Shown: positions 1-5,279 of the stretch, one piece after another
Layout: each line of letters starts with the position of its first letter
Numbering within the stretch: the first letter of the stretch is position 1
NCBI GenBank assembly: GCA_033720695.1
Contig: JAWWCA010000199.1
Coordinates: 1-6,635 of the forward strand
Reading direction: 5' to 3'
Length of the DNA: 6,635 nucleotides
From: DATGQT01 sp033720695
Lineage (GTDB): Bacteria > Bacteroidota > Rhodothermia > Rhodothermales > Rubricoccaceae
Notes under the pieces: model-generated
Told to the model about the DNA's origin: nothing
Databases searched by the model: none
Seen by the model: only the letters and a program-made list of their open reading frames with translations
Made by a program: the position numbers and the translations under genes

Positions 1-1
1 C

Positions 2-1276
2 GTCACGCTCGAGGACGAGATCGAGGGCCTGCGCGAGGAGAAGAACCAGGTCGTCAAGAGCCAGAACTTCGAGGAGGCCGCCCGCATGCGCGACAAGGAG
101 AAGCGGCTCCAGGAGGAGCTCGAGAACGCGAAGGAGGAGTGGGAGCGCCAGGCCGAGACCGAGACCTACCCCGTCACCGAGCACGACATCGCCCAGGTCG
201 TGGCCATGATGACGGGGATCCCGATGGACAAGGTCGAGACCTCCGAGGGCCAGAAGCTCATGCACATGGGCGACTCCCTCAAGGGCACCGTCGTCGGGCA
301 GGACGAGGCCATCGAGAAGCTGGCCCGGGCCATCCGGCGCACGCGCGCCGGGCTCAAGGACCCCAAGCGGCCCATCGGCTCGTTCATCTTCCTCGGCCCC
401 ACGGGCGTCGGCAAGACCGAGCTCGCCAAGCGGCTCACCGAGTACCTCTTCGACAACCCCGACGCGCTCATCCGCATCGACATGAGCGAGTACATGGAGA
501 AGTTCTCCGTGTCCCGCCTCGTCGGTGCGCCTCCGGGCTACGTCGGCTACGAGGAGGGCGGCCAGCTCACCGAGAAGGTCCGGCGCAAGCCGTACTCCGT
601 CGTCCTCCTCGACGAGATCGAGAAGGCGCACCCGGACGTGTTCAACATCCTGCTCCAGGTGCTCGACGACGGCATCCTCACCGACGGCCTCGGCCGCCGC
701 GTCGACTTCCGGAACACCATCATCATCATGACCTCGAACATCGGGGCGCGCGACATCAAGGACCTCGGCAAGGGGATCGGCTTCGCGCTCACCGACGAGA
801 CGTTCGACTACAAAAAGATGAAGTCGACGGTCGAGGACGCGCTCAAGCGGGTCTTCAACCCCGAGTTCCTCAACCGCATCGACGACGTGATCGTCTTCCA
901 CCCCCTGGAGAAGACGCACATCTTCGAGATCATCGACATCATGCAGAAGGACCTCTTCGCCCGCGTGACCGACCTCGGCATCGAGGTCGACCTCACGAAG
1001 GCGGCGAAGGAGTTCCTCGTCGAGAAGGGCTACGACCCGCAGTACGGCGCCCGCCCGCTCCGCCGCGCCATCCAGAAGTACGTCGAGGACCCGATGGCCG
1101 AGGCCATCCTCCAGAACGACCTCCAGGAGGGCTCGAAGATCACCGTCGACCACAAGGGCGACGAGGACGCGCTCGCCTTCAAGACGAAGAAGGCCCGGAA
1201 GAAGGCCAAGAAGGCCGCCAAGGCGGAGAACGCCGCCGGGGACCCGGAGGCCGAGACGACCGAGGAGAAGGAGTAG
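2..1276 (+). CDS. clpC: ATP-dependent Clp protease ATP-binding subunit ClpC, C-terminal part (5' end outside window)
   Basis: This is the C-terminal 424 residues of a class I Clp/Hsp100 unfoldase. It uses ATP to unfold substrates and thread them into ClpP in the cytoplasm. The reading frame is open from base 2, so the gene starts upstream of the window. Residues 1-39 hold a UVR-like helical segment (VKSQNFEEAARMRDKE), typical of the ClpC middle region and absent from ClpA. The second AAA+ domain is complete: Walker A GPTGVGKT (132-139), Walker B VVLLDE ending at D204/E205, sensor 1 TSN (N246), arginine finger in FLNRIDD (R292) and sensor 2 GARPLRR (349-355). The loop motif GIGF (258-261) matches the IGF/VGF ClpP-docking loop, so ClpP partnership is likely, unlike ClpB. 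The protein ends in a Lys/Ala-rich then acidic tail (392-424) longer than I expect for ClpC. All key residues are intact. The family call is firm; ClpC over ClpA/ClpE rests on the UVR segment and overall similarity. Confidence 0.96.
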   Translation, partial: VTLEDEIEGLREEKNQVVKSQNFEEAARMRDKEKRLQEELENAKEEWERQAETETYPVTEHDIAQVVAMMTGIPMDKVETSEGQKLMHMGDSLKGTVVGQDEAIEKLARAIRRTRAGLKDPKRPIGSFIFLGPTGVGKTELAKRLTEYLFDNPDALIRIDMSEYMEKFSVSRLVGAPPGYVGYEEGGQLTEKVRRKPYSVVLLDEIEKAHPDVFNILLQVLDDGILTDGLGRRVDFRNTIIIMTSNIGARDIKDLGKGIGFALTDETFDYKKMKSTVEDALKRVFNPEFLNRIDDVIVFHPLEKTHIFEIIDIMQKDLFARVTDLGIEVDLTKAAKEFLVEKGYDPQYGARPLRRAIQKYVEDPMAEAILQNDLQEGSKITVDHKGDEDALAFKTKKARKKAKKAAKAENAAGDPEAETTEEKE

Positions 1277-1302
1277 CGCCCGCTCCAAGGACCCCATCCA
1301 GC

Positions 1303-1339
1303 GCGAGGCCCCGCTTCCCTTTCGGAGGCGGGGCCTCGC
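1303..1339 (+). terminator. GC-rich hairpin downstream of clpC
   Basis: A perfect 12-bp inverted repeat (GCGAGGCCCCGC at 1303-1314, its complement at 1328-1339) starts 26 nt after the clpC stop. The stem can extend inward by a T-G wobble and three more pairs, leaving a CTTTC loop at 1319-1323. Position and strength suit a transcription terminator or a 3'-end-stabilising hairpin. There is no T-run after the stem, so it is not a textbook intrinsic terminator. Confidence 0.6.
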
Positions 1340-1357
1340 CGTTGGCCCCTCGATCGC

Positions 1358-1497
1358 CGGCGGATCGGGTTGCACGACGTGAACCGCCCCCTGTATGTTC
1401 GGCGTGCCCCGATCTGTCTAAGATTGACGCGCTTGCGGGCGCAGTGCATCGGCCGGAGACAGACGCGTGTCGGCCAGGAGCAGACGGCGGATCGGGT
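1358..1497. repeat. 13-bp direct repeat flanking the candidate promoter
   Basis: CGGCGGATCGGGT occurs at 1358-1370 and again, identically, at 1485-1497. Between them, CCCGATC (1408-1414) is complementary to the GATCGGG part of both copies (1363-1369 and 1490-1496). The first copy overlaps the candidate -33 element; the second lies in the predicted leader, 23 nt before the start codon. It could be an operator pair or alternative leader pairing, or chance in GC-rich DNA. Confidence 0.4.
1369..1401 (+). promoter_or_regulatory. Candidate Bacteroidota-type promoter for the FG-GAP protein gene
   Basis: GTTG (1369-1372) and TATGTTCG (1394-1401) lie 21 nt apart. They resemble the Bacteroidota primary sigma factor elements TTTG (-33) and TANNTTTG (-7), each with one mismatch. 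A second -7-like octamer, TAAGATTG (1419-1426), follows. Either would give a leader of about 90-120 nt before the ATG at 1521. No other stretch of this spacer is as AT-containing. This is pattern matching only. Confidence 0.3.
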
Positions 1498-1520
1498 GAG
1501 CCTACGATCCGTCCCCCATC

Positions 1521-3563
1521 ATGGTAGTCCTCTGGCCCGCACGCGGCGGCGGGCGCTCCCTTGTTCCGCTCCTGGCTCTCGCGCTGGCGCTCCCCCTCTC
1601 GGCCTCCGCTCAGCCGCTCCGCGCCGCCTGGGTCTCGCCCCACCCCGAACGGCTCGGCGCCTTCGGCCGCGCGACGGCCGGCGTGCCCGACGCCGACGGC
1701 GACGGCCGCGGCGACCTCCTCGTCGGCGCCCCCAGCGAGGCCGGCAGCGACGTGGACGGCGCCGGCCGGGCGTACCTCTTCAGCGGACACGACGGCAGCC
1801 TCCTCCACACGTTGGCGTCGCCCAACGCCCGATCCGGCGGCGAGTTCGGGGCGTCCGTGGCCGCCACCGAGGACACCGACGGCGACGGGCGCGGCGACCT
1901 CCTGATCGGCGCACCGCGCGAGGAGGTCGGTGCGCACTCAGGGGCCGGGCGGGCCTACCTCTTCAGCGGAGCGACCGGCGCCGTTCTCCTGACGCTGGAA
2001 TCCCCCCTCCCCCAGGGCGGCGGGCGCTTTGGCGGCGCCGTCGCGCGCGTGCCCGACGCTGACGGCGACGGGGTCGAGGATCTCCTCGTCGGGGCCGATC
2101 ACGAGGACGGGGGCGACGTCGGATCCGGGCGGGCCCACCTCTTCAGCGGGGCGAGCGGCGCGTGGCTGGCGACCCTCGCCTCTCCGAATCCCCAGGTCGC
2201 AGGTGCGTTCGGGGAGGCCGTGGCCGGGGTGCCCGACGGCGACGGCGACGGCCGCGGCGACCTCCTCGTCGGCGCGTGGTTCGAGCGGGTCGACGGGCGC
2301 GACGAGGCGGGCCGCGCGTACCTCTTCAACGGGGCGAGGGGCGCCCTCCTCCGCACCCTGGAGTCGCCCAACGCCGATTGGCGCGGGGACTTCGGCCGGT
2401 CCGTCGCCGGGCTCCCCGATGTAGACCGCGACGGCGCGGGCGACCTCCTCATCGGGGCGCCGGGGGAGGACGTCGAAGGCCACATCGCCGCGGGGCGGGC
2501 CTACCTCTTCAGCGGTGCCGACGGCGCCCTCCTCCACCCTCTGGAAGCGCCGACCCCGGCCGAGGGCGAGCGCTACGGGTCCACCGTCGCCGCGGCCCCC
2601 GACGCCGACGGCGACGGGGTCGGCGACCTCCTCCTCGGTTCGCGCGAGCGCGTGGGCGGCGAGAGCGGCGCGGGCCGGGTCGCCGTCGCCAGCGGGACGT
2701 CGGGGGCGCGGCTCCTCACGCTCGTGTCGCCCAACGCCGAACGGTCCGGCTACTTCGGAGACTCTGTGGCCGGGGTGCCCGACGCCGACGGCGACGGCCG
2801 CGGCGACCTCCTCGTCGGCGCGTGGGGGGAGGACGCCGAGGGGCTCACGAACGCCGGCCGCGTGTACCTCTTCAGCGGCGCGCGCCCCCTCGTCGACCTC
2901 CGGGCCGAGCCGACGAGCTCCCGAACGGTCGCCCCGGGCGGGACGGTGTCGTTCGACTACACCCTTACCAACACGAGCGCGGACGCCATCACCGGCGCCC
3001 TCCGCGCGGGCGTCCGTGACGCGCGTGGGGATTCGCTCTACAGCTTCGGCCCCGTCGTCCGAGGGACGCTCGACGGCGGCGATCCGTACGCGGATGCGCT
3101 CGTCCAGCCAGTTCCTCCGGAAGCCCCTCCGGCCGCCTACACCTACGTCCTCGCAGCCGTGGCGAGCACCGGCGAGGTGCTCGACGAGGAGGTGTTCACC
3201 ATCACCGTGACGCCCAGCGCGCGCCACGGCGGCCCGCCAGTTCCCTGGCCCGACCCCCATGTCGGCGAGCCCCTCGCACCTCCCCCGATCCGAGCGGACG
3301 GCGAGGCAGTGGCCGTTGCAGTCTCACCGAACCCCTTCCGCGCGCGCACCACCGTTCGCGTCCGGCTCGACGCCCCGGCGCAGGTCCGGCTGGTCGTGTA
3401 CGACCTCCTCGGACGGGAGGCCGGTGCGCACACGTTCGGGCGACTGGCGGCCGGCGCGCATGCCCTCCCGTTCGACGGTCGGGCGCTCCCGGCCGGGGTG
3501 TACCTCTGGCGACTGGTGGCGGACGGGCAGGGGCGGTCCGGTCGGATGACGCGGCTGCCCTGA
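1521..3563 (+). CDS. Secreted seven-bladed FG-GAP (integrin-alpha-like) beta-propeller protein with T9SS sorting domain
   Basis: This complete 680-residue protein is predicted to be exported by Sec and then by the type IX system to the surface or medium. Residues 1-31 form a signal peptide: an Arg at 9 and 12, a Leu/Ala-rich core, and a site SASA|Q that leaves Gln first. Seven FG-GAP repeats of 60-61 residues (about 39-455) each carry F/Y-G, a DxDxDG calcium loop, a DLL[VIL]G strand and usually GRAYLFSG. Seven repeats make a complete propeller as in integrin alpha chains. Residues 456-564 look like an Ig-like or CARDB-like beta domain. A Pro-rich linker leads to a T9SS tail (601-680) with SPNPF, VRLVVYDLLGREA and LPAGVYLWRL, matching the Por_Secre_tail family (TIGR04183). 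The start is the ATG directly before the signal peptide; no Shine-Dalgarno is seen, which is usual in Bacteroidota. The binding partner is unknown. Adhesion or glycan binding is possible but not shown. Confidence 0.95.
   Translation: MVVLWPARGGGRSLVPLLALALALPLSASAQPLRAAWVSPHPERLGAFGRATAGVPDADGDGRGDLLVGAPSEAGSDVDGAGRAYLFSGHDGSLLHTLASPNARSGGEFGASVAATEDTDGDGRGDLLIGAPREEVGAHSGAGRAYLFSGATGAVLLTLESPLPQGGGRFGGAVARVPDADGDGVEDLLVGADHEDGGDVGSGRAHLFSGASGAWLATLASPNPQVAGAFGEAVAGVPDGDGDGRGDLLVGAWFERVDGRDEAGRAYLFNGARGALLRTLESPNADWRGDFGRSVAGLPDVDRDGAGDLLIGAPGEDVEGHIAAGRAYLFSGADGALLHPLEAPTPAEGERYGSTVAAAPDADGDGVGDLLLGSRERVGGESGAGRVAVASGTSGARLLTLVSPNAERSGYFGDSVAGVPDADGDGRGDLLVGAWGEDAEGLTNAGRVYLFSGARPLVDLRAEPTSSRTVAPGGTVSFDYTLTNTSADAITGALRAGVRDARGDSLYSFGPVVRGTLDGGDPYADALVQPVPPEAPPAAYTYVLAAVASTGEVLDEEVFTITVTPSARHGGPPVPWPDPHVGEPLAPPPIRADGEAVAVAVSPNPFRARTTVRVRLDAPAQVRLVVYDLLGREAGAHTFGRLAAGAHALPFDGRALPAGVYLWRLVADGQGRSGRMTRLP
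1635..2885 (+). repeat. Seven in-frame FG-GAP tandem repeats (about 183 bp each)
   Basis: Repeat units start at 1635, 1818, 2001, 2181, 2364, 2547 and 2727. Units are 183 bp, except the third and sixth, which are 180 bp; the last runs into the next domain. Most units begin with codons for SPN or SPx. The calcium-loop core is strongly conserved in DNA. Bases 2220-2279 (unit 4) match 2766-2825 (unit 7) at 59 of 60 positions, and 1683-1729 (unit 1) matches 2775-2821 (unit 7) at all 47. This suggests duplication or gene conversion between blades. Confidence 0.95.
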
Positions 3564-3567
3564 CTCT

Positions 3568-3609
3568 GCCCGCCCGACGGATGAGCGGGGGCCGCCGCTA
3601 CGAGGCGGT
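3568..3609. terminator. Weak hairpins between convergent genes
   Basis: The 45-nt gap between the stop of the FG-GAP gene (3563) and the stop of the converging membrane-protein gene (3609) holds two small stems. One pairs CCCGC (3569-3573) with GCGGG (3585-3589). The other pairs CCGCC (3592-3596) with GGCGG (3604-3608) around a 7-nt loop. Both work on either strand. Neither has a T-run, so a bidirectional terminator role is inferred from position. Confidence 0.3.
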
Positions 3610-3791
3610 CACTCCACGATCTCCTCGACAGCGTCGCCGGGATCGATGGTCACGTCGATGTCGGTCCCTCCCTCGGGAGCAGCCCCCCCTCGGAGGAACA
3701 TGAACCAGACGAGGACGAGGAGAACCACGATCGCAACGACGCCGACGATGGCGGTCGTTGCGCCGGAGGAGGCGCCTTCGGTGTCAGCCAT
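3609..3791 (-). CDS. Small single-pass membrane protein with acidic tail, function unknown
   Basis: This 60-residue protein has a short polar N-terminus, one strongly hydrophobic helix (about residues 12-33, rich in V, I, L with WFMF at the end), a single Arg and Gly pair after it, and a Gly/Asp/Glu-rich tail ending EEIVE. I placed the start at the ATG at 3791. The frame runs further upstream, but the next possible start is a TTG at 3836 that would add a Pro/Arg-rich stretch with no clear role. It is the last gene of the minus-strand cluster, 93 nt after the small acidic gene, so it may have its own promoter. Tail residues 46-57 resemble residues 21-32 of that neighbour (shared TIDP). The lone Arg after the helix weakly favours a cytoplasmic tail. 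I do not recognise a family. Confidence 0.7.
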   Translation of the reverse strand: MADTEGASSGATTAIVGVVAIVVLLVLVWFMFLRGGAAPEGGTDIDVTIDPGDAVEEIVE

Positions 3792-3797
3792 GAGCGG

Positions 3798-3811
3798 GGC
3801 CGAGATCGGCC
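3798..3811. repeat. Short palindrome just upstream of the small membrane-protein gene
   Basis: GGCCGA and its complement TCGGCC are separated by 2 bp (3798-3811), with the inner edge 6 bp from the minus-strand ATG at 3791. In mRNA it could form a small stem over the translation start region; in DNA it could be a dimeric operator. If the longer TTG start were used it would be coding sequence. Evidence is position and symmetry only. Confidence 0.3.
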
Positions 3812-3884
3812 GGGCGGGTGAGAGATCGCGCTTCAACGCCGCCCTCCCCCGAAGTTCCGGACAGACAGGCCGCTCTCCCAGAGC

Positions 3885-4073
3885 CTAGCCCTCGGTGGTC
3901 TCGTCGTCCTCGGGTGGGCCCACGCGGCCGCTGGAGAACCCGGGGGGGTCGCTCGCCGGGAAGCTCTCGTAGGAGGCCTCGTCCACCTCGTTCTCGGGAT
4001 CGATGGTGTCGTCCACCTCGTCCGGGGTCTCGCGGGGGGGCACGTTGGGGTCGCGGGGGTCGTCGGGCGTCAT
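3885..4073 (-). CDS. Small acidic protein with ESFPASDPP motif, function unknown
   Basis: This 62-residue protein is rich in Asp, Glu and Pro and has no hydrophobic segment, so it is probably cytoplasmic and largely disordered. Its centre carries DEASYESFPASDPPGF (residues 31-46). From memory, the EASxESFPASDPP pattern recurs in short hypothetical proteins of many bacterial phyla; no function is known to me. The ATG at 4073 is chosen; a GTG two codons upstream (4079) is also in frame. It starts 16 nt after the rhomboid stop on the same strand, so co-transcription is likely. Residues 21-32 (DDTIDPENEVDE) resemble the tail of the next gene product, DVTIDPGDAVEE. The conserved motif, rather than the length of the frame, is what makes this a credible gene. 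Confidence 0.75.
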   Translation of the reverse strand: MTPDDPRDPNVPPRETPDEVDDTIDPENEVDEASYESFPASDPPGFSSGRVGPPEDDETTEG

Positions 4074-4089
4074 GGTCACAGAGAGAGGG

Positions 4090-4866
4090 TTACCAGAGTG
4101 GTCGGGTGCGGGGGTCGCGCTGCATGGCCGAGCGGAGGACGTTGGGGCGCTCCTCCGGGATCAGGGTGCGGAGGACGAGGGCGAGGACGACGCCGGCGGC
4201 GAAGCCCCCGATGTGTGCGCCGTAGGCCACGCCGCCGGTCTGCTCCGTCGCCGCGATCGCGCCGAACCCGTTGATGAACTGGAGCGCGATCCAGAAGCCG
4301 AGCGCGAGCACGGCCGGGATGGCGATGATCGTGTAGAAGAACACGGCGTGGACCCGGTTCTTCGGGAAGAGGACGAGGTAGGCCCCGAGCACGCCCGAGA
4401 TGGCCCCGCTCGCGCCGAGGTTCGGGATCACCGAGTCGGGGTCGAGGAGGATCTGGACGAACGTGGCGGCGACGCCGCTGACGAGGTAGAACGCCAGGAA
4501 GGCGCCCGAGCCGAACCGATGCTCGACGTTGTCGCCAAAGATCCAGAGGTAGAGGAGGTTGCCGCCGATGTGGCCGAAGCCACCATGCATGAACATGGCC
4601 GAGAGCAGCGTGAGGTAGATGGGGACGGGCCCCGGGGCGTGCGGGATCGTCACGCGCTCGCCCGCCATCCCCACCGTCGTCGGCTGCGTGAGGTCGGTCC
4701 CCGTCGTGATCTCGGCGGGGACGACGCTCCAGCCGTAGGTGAAGCCCTCGTTGGCGCCGAGCCCCTGGAAGAGCACGAACACGATGACGTTGAGGAGGAC
4801 GAGGGCGATCGTGACGTAGGCCGGCCCGTCGAGGTGGCGGTCGTCGTCGCTGATGGGGAACAGCAT
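4090..4866 (-). CDS. Rhomboid family intramembrane serine protease
   Basis: This 258-residue polytopic membrane protein belongs to the rhomboid family (S54), which cleaves transmembrane segments of other proteins within the membrane. The catalytic Ser is S153 in GASGAISG and the catalytic His is H218 in YGAHIGGFAAG. The HGGFGHIGGN motif (94-103) carries the His and Asn (H99, N103) usual for the second core helix. Hydrophobic segments fall near 17-36, 82-110, 121-141, 150-168, 175-197 and 214-234, giving the six-helix core. The loop between helices 1 and 2 is about 45 residues and contains VVPAEITTG, common in this bacterial subgroup. All active-site residues are present, so it should be active. 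The start ATG lies 3 nt after the stop of the upstream 91-aa gene, with GAGGG (minus strand, 4878-4874) upstream as a weak ribosome site. Substrates are unknown. Confidence 0.96.
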   Translation of the reverse strand: MLFPISDDDRHLDGPAYVTIALVLLNVIVFVLFQGLGANEGFTYGWSVVPAEITTGTDLTQPTTVGMAGERVTIPHAPGPVPIYLTLLSAMFMHGGFGHIGGNLLYLWIFGDNVEHRFGSGAFLAFYLVSGVAATFVQILLDPDSVIPNLGASGAISGVLGAYLVLFPKNRVHAVFFYTIIAIPAVLALGFWIALQFINGFGAIAATEQTGGVAYGAHIGGFAAGVVLALVLRTLIPEERPNVLRSAMQRDPRTRPLW

Positions 4867-4869
4867 CGG

Positions 4870-5145
4870 TCAGCCCTCGCCGCCGTCCGGCTCCTCGGGC
4901 CCGGAGGCCGCGTCGTCTCCCTCCTGCACGATCACGTTCTGGTCGTCGATGTCGCGGACGAGGGTGACCTGGAGGCGGAGGAAGTCCTCGCTGGCGCCGC
5001 CCGGCCCCATCCCGCCGCCGGAGAGGGGGACGACGTGCTGGACCCGCCACCCCTCCTCGACCTGCGCGTTGACGTGCTGCATTCGGGTCTCCTCGTCCCA
5101 CTCGGTGTTGACGGAGACGATGACGGTGGTGTGTTCCTGCGGCAT
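4870..5145 (-). CDS. Small soluble protein upstream of rhomboid, possibly DUF4177-like
   Basis: This 91-residue protein has no signal peptide or membrane segment and is probably cytoplasmic. Residues 7-12 (TVIVSV) look like a beta strand. Then come a helix-like stretch (20-31), the phrase EEGWRVQHVVPLSGGG (30-45), a Gly-rich turn, a second strand FLRLQVTLVR (55-64) and an acidic Gly/Glu-rich tail. The order helix, EGW, strand, Gly-rich loop, strand resembles the small DUF4177-type fold (typically GAEGWELVSV), but I cannot confirm membership. It is the first gene of the minus-strand cluster, and its TGA is 3 nt from the rhomboid ATG, so the two are probably translationally coupled. No clear Shine-Dalgarno precedes its ATG. 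Function is unknown. Confidence 0.8.
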   Translation of the reverse strand: MPQEHTTVIVSVNTEWDEETRMQHVNAQVEEGWRVQHVVPLSGGGMGPGGASEDFLRLQVTLVRDIDDQNVIVQEGDDAASGPEEPDGGEG

Positions 5146-5241
5146 GGGGGCGGGGTCGGAAGAGGGTGATCAGAAAGGCCCGAGGTGTACGCATCGCTCT
5201 GGAGCCGGTTCGCCCTCCCCGGCTAGGGCCTCGCGCCGACG

Positions 5242-5250
5242 TGCTATACT
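5242..5250 (+). promoter_or_regulatory. Candidate extended -10 element for the SBBP propeller gene
   Basis: TGCTATACT resembles an extended -10 (TGnTATAAT), 29 nt before the ATG at 5280. It is the most AT-rich spot in the 134-bp divergent spacer 5146-5279. No good -35 lies 17 bp upstream, and the match to the Bacteroidota TANNTTTG element is poor. I found no convincing promoter for the leftward cluster in the same spacer. Confidence 0.3.
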
Positions 5251-5279
5251 GGCCCCTCTGCATCCCATCGGCCCACCCA

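Noticed and set aside
139..1527. 462-codon plus-strand frame overlapping clpC
   Set aside because: It is an Arg/His/Pro-rich shadow in another frame; the clpC frame has all AAA+ motifs.
1683..2830. RGD tripeptides in several FG-GAP repeats, suggesting integrin binding
   Set aside because: The RGD is part of the calcium loop DGDGRGDLL in the propeller core, so its presence is explained by the fold and not evidence of an adhesion ligand.
1635..2885. CRISPR-like or satellite array
   Set aside because: The 183-bp periodicity is in frame and encodes FG-GAP repeats; there are no short identical repeats with unique spacers.
1938..3260. 440-codon open frame on the minus strand opposite the FG-GAP gene
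   Set aside because: It is antisense to a well-supported gene, its sequence is a low-complexity mirror of the repeats, and long stop-free antisense frames are expected in GC-rich DNA.
3792..3836. Longer N-terminus for the small membrane protein
   Set aside because: It would start at a TTG and add a Pro/Arg-containing stretch; the ATG at 3791 gives a simpler protein.
4003..5169. 388-codon plus-strand frame opposite the rhomboid cluster
   Set aside because: Composition is Asp/Glu/Val/Arg-rich without domain features, and it overlaps the rhomboid gene, whose catalytic motifs are clear.
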